64,000 nt of DNA, taken from assembly GCA_008508345.1 (NCBI GenBank), contig QNGE01003230.1:13256-77255 (forward strand). Reading direction: 5' to 3'. The notes beneath the pieces are model-generated. The model saw only the letters and a program-made list of their open reading frames with translations, was not told the origin of the DNA and did no database searches. The DNA comes from Paragonimus westermani. Lineage: Eukaryota > Platyhelminthes > Trematoda > Plagiorchiida > Troglotrematidae. Position 1 is the stretch's first letter. Each line of letters starts with the position of its first letter. The position numbers and the translations under genes are program-made. Positions 1 through 54,942 of this stretch are shown piece after piece.

Positions 1-640
1 GAAAGCGGGTGTTTGTTAGTGATTGTCAAACGAGTTATTTTGTCCAGTCTCTACGTTTGCACTGGCTTAGATGGTTAGGTCATGTACTAAGGATGCCAGC
101 TAGTCGTCTTCCACATCGGGCACTGTTCGCTGACACTGCGACCGACTGGTGTAAGGTGCGAGGTGGATAGATAATGACGTGGCGTATGAAAATGAAGTCG
201 TTCACCAAGGAGTTAGTCACTATAGATCGAGTTCGTCTCCCGGGGCCCTCGCGACTTACAGAATAATCGGCGGCATGTGACTCTAGGTGAGATGGCGGCT
301 AATCGAGCTCAGTGACGTGAATGTTGTCGTTGTTTGTCCGAGCTGTCTGTGAAGTGAGTGCATTTAATGACGCGGGGCAGTGAAAGACGTAAGGAAGCTG
401 TCTCGCTGATGACGCCTTACTCTCACTTGCAGCTCGGTTGTGTTGTTTGCAAGGTGTAGGCACCTTGATGTTGAATGTTTGAATATGGACTTAGTTATTT
501 TAGGTAGTTAGGTCCCTTCCCGTCCCCTTCTTTTTACTTCTCTCCTATATATAGGGTTTGCTTTTCATGGTTGTGTGGCAGTTGAGCAGTAACGTGAACC
601 ACTGGTGTATTGCTGTCTATGATGATGATGGTGGTGTTGG
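1..640 (+). mobile_element. RTE-like LINE, degenerate 3' end
   Basis: Bases 1 to about 356 are a decayed + strand copy of the last ~120 codons of the LINE ORF seen on the minus strand at 55223-56350 (the stretch reading LRWLGHVLRMP, then WETLGEMAA-like). Stops interrupt it, for example after the CKVRGG-like segment. From about 357 to 640 the copy continues as the family's 3' untranslated tail, including the blocks GTAGTTAGGTCCCTTCCCG and CTATATATAGGGTTTGC, and ends in ATG-type trinucleotide repeats near 618. Short tandem repeats at the 3' end are typical of the RTE clade. Confidence 0.8.
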
Positions 641-1986
641 TGATGGTGATGATAGTGTTTGACCTCATGGTCCAACTTAATGTTTTCAAAGCTTGGATGA
701 GTACACTAATTCGATCCCCACAGCGAGAAAACCGTCTGCCAACTTCCTAGTTCAACTGGACGTAAGCATATATGTGGGAAAAGTCACTACTTTTACATCC
801 TCAACTTTGAACCCCTGCTTTCTGTAACTACAAAGCAATACTACTCATGTTTTCTTATAAAAGCCTTTTTTTATCGACAAATCTCACGTACTGACACTAT
901 TCTAGCGTTAGAATTACGAACTTTGATTTCGTTTCTTGTCACCAAAGATACGCCTTCTTAGAACTCACTTGTTTGATGTGTGTTTAATGTTATTATCGAG
1001 AAAGTATCCAGTTCCCTAAGAAACATGTTATCAGTCTTATGGAAGGCCTAAAACACTTGTTTAAACTAACTTTCGAATTTCTTCACGGATATCTGACTCT
1101 CTGCTTTGTACGAACGTTCTCAACCTTTCGTTACTATTTTAGGCATCTTGCCTACACACTCGACTTCTGATTGGTGCCTCGTTGTATCGTCTTTACTTCC
1201 AACTGTTCCATTTTTGATGTTGCCTTATTAGTGGTCACAAAATTCATGAGTACGAACAAATTTGTGACCATGGGATCTCCAATCGGAGTAACCCAGTAGC
1301 TTTGTTCGAATGCCAGTCTTCTTCCTGTTTTTGTGCGTTATGCTTGGATGTTCGGGTTGGCTTGGAAGGTCTGGGTTGCTCGCGTATATTCATGTGGTCT
1401 GTCGTATATTGTTCGTTATCCGTTGCTCAGTTATGCACCATGCCGTTACCCGTTGTTCGGTTAACCATCATCGTTAACTGACGTTTTCATAGACCATAGA
1501 TCCTGTTATAACAGGTATTGTCATAGTTTTTGGACGTGTATCTTGCACTTTGAGGGTGAGAAAAGCATCCCAAAGCCCTGGGCAGAACAGGAAATATTGC
1601 CTGACAAGATGTCTCTCATGTGGATTATCAAACAACGGTGCCTCCTCATTAGCGTAGTGTGGGTCGGTATATTTTCAATCAGAAAAAGCCTCAATGTCTG
1701 GCATCCGTGTGCACCATCTATGATGAATTTGAAGCGGAATATTGAAAGTAGTTAACCATGCAGAACGCCAAGTTTTATGCGATGTATGGACCATTATCTG
1801 TGCTGTATTAGATTAGAACGCTCGCGTTATGTTCGCATAGATGTTCTGCGTGCCCATGTCTCATAGCAACTCCAAATATGCGGATAACAATGATCGTAAC
1901 CTTTGCTTAAAATTTTACTAAGAGTCTGGCCCATTATTTCCATGTTTGCCTTTTCGGTGCTTTCCCCAAAATGCACGAATGCTTAG
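641..1986. other. Intron or flank upstream of the first visible POLR3A exon
   Basis: I see no coding exon here that matches the expected preceding part of RPC1, whose upstream segment should contain a GNLSGKRVDFSGR-like motif. The small open frame at 1543-1755 has no recognisable content. The interval ends in a splice acceptor TTAG just before 1987. Confidence 0.5.
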
Positions 1987-45581
<43,595 letters not shown>

Positions 45582-45684
45582 TTAACTGTCCTGTTTTCAT
45601 CTCGTCTGTCTGAATGTGTGTGTCTGTTTGATCGATTGTGTTTTCTCACCTGTAATGCACTGGCCCCAGTTACATTGCTTCGAG

Positions 45685-46830
45685 TCATCAAGGATGTATT
45701 GACCAAATTTTCACCCCCCATCAAACACTTTAATAGCATCGACAACTGTCGTTTTTCTTTCGGCTACAAAGTTTTGTTTGACTCGGTAGATCAATCCACA
45801 CTGTGACACTCGGTTGTATGCAATGATATGCCAAACAAGTTTGTGGACATACTGTCAGTGCTTTATTCTGACTTCAGTTCAGGTTAGATTTTACGATGAA
45901 CTCTCAGAGCAACACACTTCAAAGCTGTATGCTTTCACAATTTTTCGGTCAGTTTTTTCACAGACAGAATAACAAGGGATTGTCTACGACGCTTATAAAA
46001 TGTCAAGGTGGACTTTCTTTCTAGTGGATGACTTACCGACCTTGACTACGCTGATGATGTAGTGGGGCTTTGTTGTTGGTTTTCAACCAACACACACTGT
46101 CAGGTAGTATCACGTGTCGTACCAGGTACTTTTAAACACGCTTTTTTGATTTCAAAATGATCTTGTAAGACTGTTGTGTTCATGCAGATTCGATATTCGA
46201 TAAGTTAGTCATGAAGTTTGTTGACAGTTTCGTGCACCTGCGAAATAGCATCGACGGTGGTGAAGGTATACAGAATTAAATAGATAGACGTGTGTCCGAG
46301 ATTAGTGCGATATTCGATAATCTAGGCAGAGTGTCGTCTATCTATAGCTCAAGAGCCGCTTGTAGAAGACAATTGCAAGAGTTGTGTTACCTTACGGTTG
46401 CGAAACGTGGCCACTTCAAGGAGAAGAAGTAAACCGTTTTCGAATATATGACTCTCAATATCTGTGTTCTGTCACTTGCACGGGATAACATCTACAAATT
46501 GTCAAGGACAAAATTAGAAAGTGGCTATTTAGTAGTGAGTACATCCACTCAGTCTTCAAATACGCACTGACGTATATGTTCAAGCTGTATGCGAAGATGC
46601 CAGCTCATCGTACTCCACACTGTACATTGTTTGTTGATGCTGCGTCCGGCCGGTGTATGGCATGTGGTGGACGAGTGGTGGCTTGACGTAGAGAAATGAA
46701 TCCAGTTATCAACAGACTAACCGTTTGTAGACCGGGCTCATCTTGGAACCCACAACCAGTGTCTGGAATTTTGTGACAGATGGCTGCTACTTGAGCTCAG
46801 CGGCGTGAAGGTTGCCATTGTGTAGACGAG
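45685..46830 (+). mobile_element. RTE-like LINE copy, heavily decayed
   Basis: Fragments in all three + frames match the RTE-like ORF at 55223-56350. They run from a GCIDQIFT-like start near 45690, through FDSVDQSTL at 45775, the YLGSCIS-like region near 46230-46270 and the RMPAHR-like block near 46600, to the C-terminus near 46820. Many stops and frameshifts show it is old. It begins only about 100 nt after the POLR3A stop codon. Confidence 0.7.
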
Positions 46831-49800
46831 TTGTCTATAATGTAACTATGTGCAGCGACAACCAAAACAAAGTTGCTTCGCAAGTTATATTATCTTGCTT
46901 TCACCTACAGTCTAATTGTTTGTTTGTAAGGTGACTGAGTTTATATATCGTGGTTTTTAGTGATTAGATTCCCTCTCCTTTTCTTGTTTCGGATGGATTT
47001 GCTCGAGGAAATGAATTCAACTATATAAATCCTGTGACTGTTCAACTGAGTTGTGTGTGAAGTAAAGATGGCCGGTAAAGCAGAACAATGAAAGCCACAG
47101 AATACTGTTCCTCAAACATCGCCCACTTATCATCCTCCATCCGGTGGTTTGTTTATAGAATATCGGCACCTTGTTATTTGTTTATGTCTAAGCGTAGATG
47201 CTTTACTGTATAATTCCCACCGCAAACTGGGATGGTTTTGCACGTTATGTCACAGTCAAACATCAATACGAACTGCTGGTATGTTTGCTGATAATCATGA
47301 TTTCTAGTGTGAATTCATTTCTTGCTCATATCATAATCGCTCTACAATACGTTTTTATTTAACCAATATCCTTAACTTATTCTTTTTGTCACTGTTGCAC
47401 GTGGCAAGAACAGTTGCAGTTGAAGCCTAGACCGGTTCTACTTAACTGATCAGCGCATGCGACCTATCTTACTCTCCAAGATCCGTTCTATCCCTTGTTC
47501 AGTGCATACATCACGTACCCTCAGCGGTCTTCCGTATTTCTGTTCGCGGACCATGGTTACCTTCAGGCGTTGTGTGGGTACTCAAACCTGTTGTTTTTTT
47601 TACACGACCTTGTCTGTCTCAGTTATTTTTTCTACTTCGTTAGTTGTATCACACACACACACACCGACAGAATGTTCTGTCATCAATCTTGTAAATTAAC
47701 ATCAATACAACACTTCATCATGACGCTTGTTCTGACACGTGTCAGATCGTTTAGTCGATAGGTTTTACACCTACGACTTCCGAATGGGGCTAGATTAGAT
47801 ATGCTTGTTTTTCATTTCTAATTTGTCTCAGTTCATGATTAGTCGTTTTGATCATTCTCTTCATGTATCTATGATGACAAGAGATGCATCTGATTTGTGA
47901 ATATAATTTCTCATAGTTCGTATGAAACAGAAATGGCTACATGCTTCCGACAAACATTGAGCGATACACGTGTAACCAACGGCGCCAATATATTAGAACC
48001 AAATCAAATCGCTAGAAACGTGGTACTATTGACATTAACAATATCATCAATTAAAAGAAACAAACTTCGATTCGTTTGCGTTCGTGAGATAAGACACAAT
48101 GTTTGACCGCAATAGGCCGTCAAGGGTCCACAATGCACAAGTGCACGCGATAGACAGGCAAGGTCGAACCGACGAAATGCGACCGGATCGTTCTGATGTG
48201 TATCTAAAAGCAGACCGATCAGCTGTTGACAATTTCACGATGGACTGTAAGAAGACCGTATTTACAAGGGTGGAAAGGGTGCGATTCACAGGTAACATCG
48301 AGTGTGTGAGCAAATGAGTGGGATTCAATGGTTGAGGGAAGCAGGCTGGAGGAATCGGTACTTTTAGACGCGGGTTGTGAGAACAACACAATAACAAGCG
48401 TCTAGTTAAACGGGGTCGTGGGGCAGAGTGCAACTAGGTCAATCGAAAGGGATTTTGACATCCAAAAGTGTCCTACAGTAGCCATGTAACTAACACCTAT
48501 TTGCCATCATTTTTCAGCCAACACGACAACGGGGTTTTCATCAAAGCTTGTTTTAATGCAGAACGTAAAGTCTCAACGGCTAACCAAAACGTAAATTCGC
48601 TATCTGTTACTCTAACTTTCTGTAATACGCGGAATTAAGAATGTACACAAGCCCTCGAAATCGTGCTCGAACTGAAACCTCCCACGCAAATAACGAGAAG
48701 ACGTCGGGGTGGTTGCAGTAACCAGTCGTTATTCGTGAGACAAGAACATGGATCTGTAAGTGTACATCAATATTAAAGAAATCAGGGTTTGTTAGTAAGT
48801 GATCTCAATGGCACATGCAAAATCAAGCTGTAAGTTCATTGGTGCACTACCGAACAAAAAGCTGGGTGAATAACGGAGGATGCAACGTGGAATCTGTTCT
48901 TCCAATCCTGATGTGTTGTCAATGTGACGTTTGAATGGGTCCCTTACTAGGTCGTCTATTGTGTCGGAGTTTGGATAACTAGTGAGTCGAGTATATTCCC
49001 ACCACATTTTCCTCCATGTTGTATCGAATTTCCACATTGGCTGATTTGCTCCTGTTCCATGACGGGCCAGCTGAGCCTTTTGAACGTCGGTCAACTAGAC
49101 TGTTGTGAAACTAGGCTAGCAGTGAATATGTTGATTTGCGTACAGAATCATTTCTGGTGATGCAAAACCTAGTGAACAGGACGAAAGATTTAAACGAGTT
49201 CCCGGATGGTTTTTATTTCAGAAGATTGTGTCACGGTTCTCCTCTTCCTCGATAAACATCAGACCGGAACAAATGGTATGGAATTCAACCCGAGAAGTCA
49301 AACTTTATGGCCTCTGAAGTGGTTGACTTAACGAGTTGACGGTTAGACTGAGGATTATCTGCACCAAATTCTGTGTAGACCAGGTCTAACTTCGGAGCGT
49401 TGCGTTTTAGGCCGGTTAGTCAAAGAAATGGTCCATGTTGACCAGAGCACAGTGAAGCTCGTTTGATATCCCCCAGCACTCTAACATGATTTTCGTAGTG
49501 CAAAGATGGTTTTGATAAATTCCGTTGTTGCAATGGTGTGGAGTGTCAAACACTGTTTTCTAGGAACGGATTCTTTGTATAGTTATCAATTCATTCAGTA
49601 GTATACGGTGAAACATGTCTTCCTATGATGATTTAAATAAACTGGTTAGCAGAAGCGCTCACAGCTTACTCAACGGTTTTTAGATGTGACTATCTAAAGA
49701 ACGCTGTGGGTAGAAGGTATCATTTTCAACGATCAAGCAGTGTCCTATCTTAGTGGCATGACAAACTGTCGAACTTAAGCTTATTGGGTTCGACATAGTG

Positions 49801-50256
49801 GCTGGATCACACCGTAGCTTTAATCTTACTATGCTCTGGTGATTTGTTACGTTTTGGTTTCTCGATTGAATGGAGCTTATTTTATGCTTTCGGCACCAAT
49901 ATTTGGAGATACTGGCACGTGAACAACAGAGAATTTATTTCCAGCAAAATGGAGCACCCAACAGCTGTACCGGTTAACACAAGCTTCCAACGTGCGGAAG
50001 TCATCTATGGAATTAGACTACTTTTTGTGCAATGGCTAACGTTCATTGTTCGACCGAATAATATCCCCTTCAACTGCACTAGGAATGTAGTCGATAGGTT
50101 CAGACGTTGTGTTTGACACGTTCGCAACACGACAACGAACTGCAGGTGAGTTTTATCAGCATTTCAATTTCTCAGTTTGTTAGTTGAAAACATGTCAGAC
50201 ACAACAAAAAGTCCAACCTAAGAGCCCAAAATGTGAAATTTCCTAGCTCCTGGTCT
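46831..50256. other. Intergenic, no recognised gene
   Basis: A TATATAAA-like box lies at 47023-47029 and a CA run at 47650-47662. Open frames at 47897-48106, 48047-48433 (minus) and 49844-50116 have no family features. I cannot exclude short exons. Confidence 0.4.
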
Positions 50257-50337
50257 GGCTTCGTAGTTCAGCTGGTAGAGAGCCTGCCGCGTTGAGGCAT
50301 GCCATGTCTGTCGCTGGTTCGAATCCAGCCGAAGCCG
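50257..50337 (+). repeat. tRNA-like sequence (degenerate tRNA gene or SINE head)
   Basis: The acceptor stem (GGCTTCG/CGAAGCC), D-arm (GTTC/GAGC) and T-arm (GCTGG, loop TTCGAAT, CCAGC) pair well, with good A- and B-box promoter elements. The anticodon arm is poor: the best stem CTGCC/GGCAT has a C-T mismatch, the loop GCGTTGA lacks U33, and the variable region is 11 nt. Similar sequence occurs at 63690-63765 (minus) and from 63951 to the window end, and the similarity extends outside the tRNA part, which suggests a dispersed repeat. Confidence 0.6.
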
Positions 50338-52130
50338 TAACTTTTCACAGTTGGGTCTCATCTAAAATCAAATCTGCCATACTACATATTAGTAACATTA
50401 AGTCCGATTATTGTGGATGAAAACTGCGCTCTGACAATTGCACATACGAGTGGAATGTCTCCTGTACACCTGGTGAAAATTACTGAAAACCACTTACAAC
50501 CCTGATGTTCTGCATTATTTTCTCAGTACGACACAAATTTACCACTCACTCATAGCATACTCTATAGAACCTCAGTCTGATTTGGGCTGCATTTGTTTTG
50601 TCAAGTAGAACTGCTTGTTCTCTGCATGCCAACAGATTTTGAGAGTATAAGCTTGTCAGGTAGTAAGGAGAAGCATGCCAGATGTATGTGGCTTGTGGTT
50701 CTGATCCCAATCGGACGGTCCAGTGCTTCTACTTCATGTTGTTCAAGGTGCAAAGTTACATGTATTGGTTCACGTAATGGAACTCTGGCTTGATAGAATG
50801 AAGGCATTAAACTCAAAGAACCGCTGCTCTAAACGCACTAATGTTCTGGCTGTTGGTTTCCGTCTACCTGAAGGATGGTGCTTCACTCCAGTGCGTGCAC
50901 TCATCGAAATCAAAATTAAAGATTGCATCACAATCAGCCCCGTGATGTTGACATCCTTCAGCTCCATCACTCAGGTTTTGTTATCGGTTGGTTAACACGC
51001 AGAAGATAACTCGTTATGTAGACCTTAAACTTGACAACGAAGCAGACAGTATCCGGTCGCAGAATGCGCTGACAGGTTGATAGTCCAAGCTTACCCTCAA
51101 TGGGATATTGCACTCTACAGCATGCGGTCAGTGCTGGATAGACTAGTAAGCAAACACTGGGCCGGATTACGACAGCCCAGAAAGTTTCAGCAAAACGACC
51201 TGGACCCGGCGGTGCCTCGCACACGGACTTTTTCTACTGTCCCGAAGTGCCGCTGTCTCTCATATGTTCGTTTCTGCACATGTCTACTTACGCGACTAAC
51301 TCTCCCATGCTGACCACTTCCTCAGCGTCATCTGGTAGTCTTAACCATTTGTTCTATCAGGAAACTACAGTGTTTGCACAAACTGTTGTAACACTCCTAG
51401 GCGAGTAGCTTATGGACAATCTGATCGGCATACTGTTCATAGCTTTCTTTTTAGGCTGTGATAGCAGACGTTAACTGAACTTGAACGATGTTCATATGTT
51501 CATTTCCTTATGACTAGTTCTATTCACTGGGTCTACCTTAATACGACCGCTTTGATAGGTGCAACCGTTGCGATCGGTCCCCGTGCTCTGAGTAGTACAT
51601 GTGGGCAGTCTTCTATGTTGAAATCCCTCCATCATGCTTTCATCGCAAGAACGAGTTCCCACAAGAATCGTTGGAGTGTTTGCTATTTCTGCTCGGTCCA
51701 ATCATCCGTCCGCCTGGCTAGCTGTTCTATGGCCGAATTTGTAAAGGGATTGGATTGGACAAATATATCGATACGAAGTCAACCATTGATTCGCAGAAGT
51801 CTACGGCCAATCAGTGTCGAAAACACGAACAGACTTGTGTGTCAGCGCGGGGACCAATCAGCACGGCACGCTGCTCCAGCATCGGATTTTGTTATAACGA
51901 GCACCGGAGTAAAACAAGTTGTTTAAGTGCGTCACGCGTTGAAACAAACGAGCTACAATCGGAGTCGAGCCGACCAATGAGAAAGCGAAAGCGTCAACAC
52001 CAGTTATAATTCATTTTACCGATGCGTCTAGTCTATAAAATAGCCAATAGAAACTCAATAAACTGATATTTGCTTTGTGTCAAGGAGACTGACTTTTGCT
52101 TTCGTTCCGGAAGGGTAGCGATTTTCAACA
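50338..52130. other. Intergenic, no recognised gene
   Basis: The open frame 51510-51926 (138 codons) and those at 50723-50995 and 51077-51313 have no recognised domain. Part of this stretch may be the unrecognised 5' end of the LINE that follows. Confidence 0.35.
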
Positions 52131-53412
52131 GAGTATAAACGTCAAATCTTCTCATGATGTCTGTTAATGCTCCAGCTCGTTGCAGTGACGTCCGCACCTT
52201 TTGGTCAGGCCTTGCAGCTCCTTGGTTCAACACACTACTCCGATGTATTCATTCTGGTCAAAGATATCAACACCCTGGTCGGCTGTTTGTGAGGCCCTAT
52301 CCTGCTTAGGTGACAGGTTTGGGCTTCCATCACACAGCTTGAATAATGGTGGGCAGCTGTTTAAACTGTGTGCTGAGCATAAGCTATTTTCAGCCAGCAC
52401 TAGTAGACAGTGCATGTCATTGTTATACTCGGTACTCCACTCGTGCGAATTACACGTGATTTCAGATGGACCAAATAGCTTATAGGTGACGGAGCTTCAT
52501 TCAAAACTGGCGTTCTTATTGTAACACATGCTTGGATTCAGACCATGCGTTGGTACGTTGTTGTTTTGTTCGCAATTCTTCTGGGCAACGACCCCACTGA
52601 GAGCAACGGCTGGCAGTTGAGAAACTGGCTTTGCTTTCGATAAAACAAAAATCCTAAACTAGCCTAGAAAGGAGATCTAACAGTTATTACACTGAAGGTA
52701 CTTATAGCAGCTGGACCGAAATATGAGGTAAATCATGAAGGTACTGTAGCATGCGATACGGTGGTTCGCGGATTAAACGAACATTAGGTCTTGGAGAAAT
52801 CTGTATAATTGTTAGATGCCCGACGGATCATTTCTAATGGCAGTTTATTTAAGTTTAGGAGGGATATCCGTGGGAAGATGAATCATAGCCCGATCACCGA
52901 TCGTGAACCTTGGCTAATGGAGAAAGTCAACGAAATGGAAACCGCTTTTGCTTCGGTGAACACCGGTAGACCCTTCAAGCCTATCTGTTCTACTAGTCCA
53001 AGACGACCGTCTGTTAATGAAGCTATCAGTTAGTTAGTCGGTCCACTAAGGCTGAAGTCCGCAATTGCATCTCGGCTCCAAAACGTAACAGGGCTACCGG
53101 CACCATTCAAAGAAGGTAGGAAGGTGTTAGTAGCACACTGACGCCGTTGTTTCAACTTGTGTGGACGACAAAAAATATCCCTCTATGCTGGGGTCACTTG
53201 GTAACAGTATACGTATTCAAGAAAAGGTTTAGGGACTTCTGAAATCCACAAAGGAAATCGCTTAACCATGATCGCTACTAGAGTCCTGGCATCCACTATA
53301 CTTTGTCAACTCACCGCAGGTCGGGAGGCAAACAAGAAAAAACAGGCAAGATTTCGTCCTGGGTGAGGATGTACTTATCGCATTTTTACTCGTTGCCAAG
53401 TTATGGAGCTGT
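52130..53412 (+). mobile_element. RTE-like LINE, 5' portion (endonuclease and linker), decayed
   Basis: In changing + frames one reads FILVKDINTLVGC (the G-D-x-N-x-x-V-G block of AP-type endonucleases), LFKLCAEHKLFSASTS, a DSDHALVR block near 52535, the linker NEMETAFASVNTGRPFKPIC, and the RT start ATRVLASTILCQLTAGREA. This is the longest LINE copy in the window, continuing through insertions to about 56606. Confidence 0.75.
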
Positions 53413-53640
53413 AGTGTACGCGTCAAGGTCGCCTGTGTGCCCCACACTCGTGCCAAGGCTCCAAGAGTGTTCTTATTGGTTGCGGTTTCAACGACCAACG
53501 GCTCACTCATCCATGCACTTTAAAATGACCCGATTGTGTGTAAATGCGACAGTATAGTATGCATTCCTACTGCCTCACTTGTCCTCACGACAGTCGTTGT
53601 TGTCCGTAAGGCATGTAGCGGACGGGGCTCGAATACAGAT
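53413..53640. mobile_element. About 230-bp insertion in the LINE, SINE-like, origin unknown
   Basis: This segment interrupts the LINE between its FTRCQVMEL-like and EQRHVYRRS-like parts. GGAGC occurs at both junctions (53411-53415 and 53638-53642 approximately). Its 3' part, from CGTTGTTGTCCGTAAGGCAT to GATACAGATACA, recurs at 61212-61262, so it is a dispersed repeat. It has no coding content. Confidence 0.5.
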
Positions 53641-54442
53641 ACAGCAGGAGCAACGTCATGTGTATCGCCGGTCAACTATTGACGTATTTCTCGACTATAA
53701 AGATGCGCTTGATTCGGAGGATCGATCTACACTTTTAGAGTCGCTTAGACTCAGAAGTATGCCGACCAAGGACGTGGACATACTGTCGGCGCTTTATTTC
53801 CATACTTCACCTGTAGTTACGATTTAAAGTGGACTGTCTGACCGTTTCAGCACCATGAGTTGCGTACATCAAAACTGTCCAATTTAACCTTTTTTGTTCG
53901 ATTTCGTCATAGACGAACTAATGGAGAATTGTATCTGGCACTCACAAGATGCCGGCATGGACCTTTTGCTTGGTGGGAGACTGACCTTGATTATACCATC
54001 AACAAGGTGCTGCTGTTAAACAATTTTCAAGCTGCACAAACAATATCAGTCCTTAGCTCGCTTTTTGCCAAGTACTTTGGAATGTGCTTTACAGCCTCAA
54101 AATGCAGTGCTTTTGCAAGACTGTTCTGATTACGCAGGGCAGTGGAATTACTGAGGTTGTTCACTGGTTTGTGTACGTAGGAAACTGTATCAGCGGTGGC
54201 GGAGGTGTAGGGAATGAAATAGAAACGTGTGTCTCTAAGGTTAGGTCGCTATTCGCTAATTTGAGACACCTGTGACGACAGGGAGGCGTTAGGGTCGCGT
54301 ATATAGAGTGACAGTGAGGGCTGTGCTATTTTACGGCAAAGAAACTTGGCCGCCCAGAGTAGAAGACGTGAGCCGTCTTCGAGTACTTGACCACCGATGT
54401 CTACGCTCACTCGCAGAGGTTATGAAGCGGGTGTTTGATAGT
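53641..54442 (+). mobile_element. RTE-like LINE, central portion (reverse transcriptase), decayed
   Basis: Continues the copy from 52130. The frames contain STIDVFLDYKDALDSEDRST (RT motif A region), LDYTINKVLLLNNFQ (the YADD position has become YTIN, so the catalytic motif is lost), and WFVYVGNCISGGGGVGNEIE. At 54432-54442 lies TGTTTGATAGT, the left copy of a target-site duplication. Confidence 0.8.
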
Positions 54443-54590
54443 CATTTTCAGTAGTTAGGTCCCTTCCCGTCCCCTTCTTTTTTCCTTCTCTCCTATATAT
54501 GTGTATATATAGGGTTTGCTTTTTCTTCATGGTTGTATGGCAGTTAAGCATTGGTGTGAACCACTGATGTATCGCTGTCTATGATGATGA
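54443..54590 (+). mobile_element. 148-bp nested RTE 3'-end insertion with 11-bp target-site duplication
   Basis: The insert begins CATTTTCAGTAGTTAGG and ends in ATGATGATG. It is only the last ~150 nt of the RTE 3' untranslated region, inserted into the coding part of an older RTE copy. TGTTTGATAGT flanks it at 54432-54442 and 54591-54601. Confidence 0.88.
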
Positions 54591-54942
54591 TGTTTGATAG
54601 TGGTTGTCACTCGAGTTCTCTTGTTCACTCCTTACATTTGCGTAGACCTAAATGGCTAGGTCATGCACTAAGGATACAAGCTGGTCATCTTCCACACCGT
54701 GCATTCTGCCGTTGCTGTAGCCGACAGATGTAGGATGCAGAATAAACAGGTGATGACCTGGCATAGAAGAACGAGACTGTTCACCACGAGGTTGGCCATT
54801 GTAGGTCGAGTTCATCCTCTTGGCTTAAGACCTCGCGACTCACAGAGTCGGTTGTTGGGAACATCAGGTGAGATATCCGTTAGTCCTGCCCAGTGAACTA
54901 AATGCACTTAATGACACGAACCAGTGATAGCCTTAAGGAAGC
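54591..54942 (+). mobile_element. RTE-like LINE, C-terminal portion, decayed
   Basis: Resumes the old LINE copy after the nested insertion, with RPKWLGHALRIQAGHLPHRA-like and TRLFTTRLAIVGRVHPLGL segments. It is cut at about 54942 by the minus-strand copy and resumes at about 56391. Confidence 0.8.

Noticed and set aside
1543..1755. Open frame upstream of the first visible POLR3A exon, tested as an upstream exon
   Set aside because: It does not match the expected RPC1 segment (a GNLSGKRVDFSGR-like motif), and has no convincing splice borders.
48047..48433. 128-codon minus-strand open frame
   Set aside because: Composition is ordinary, no domain or splice support is visible, and overlapping + frames of similar length exist.
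51510..51926. 138-codon + strand open frame
   Set aside because: No recognisable domain, no clear start or splice context; likely chance.
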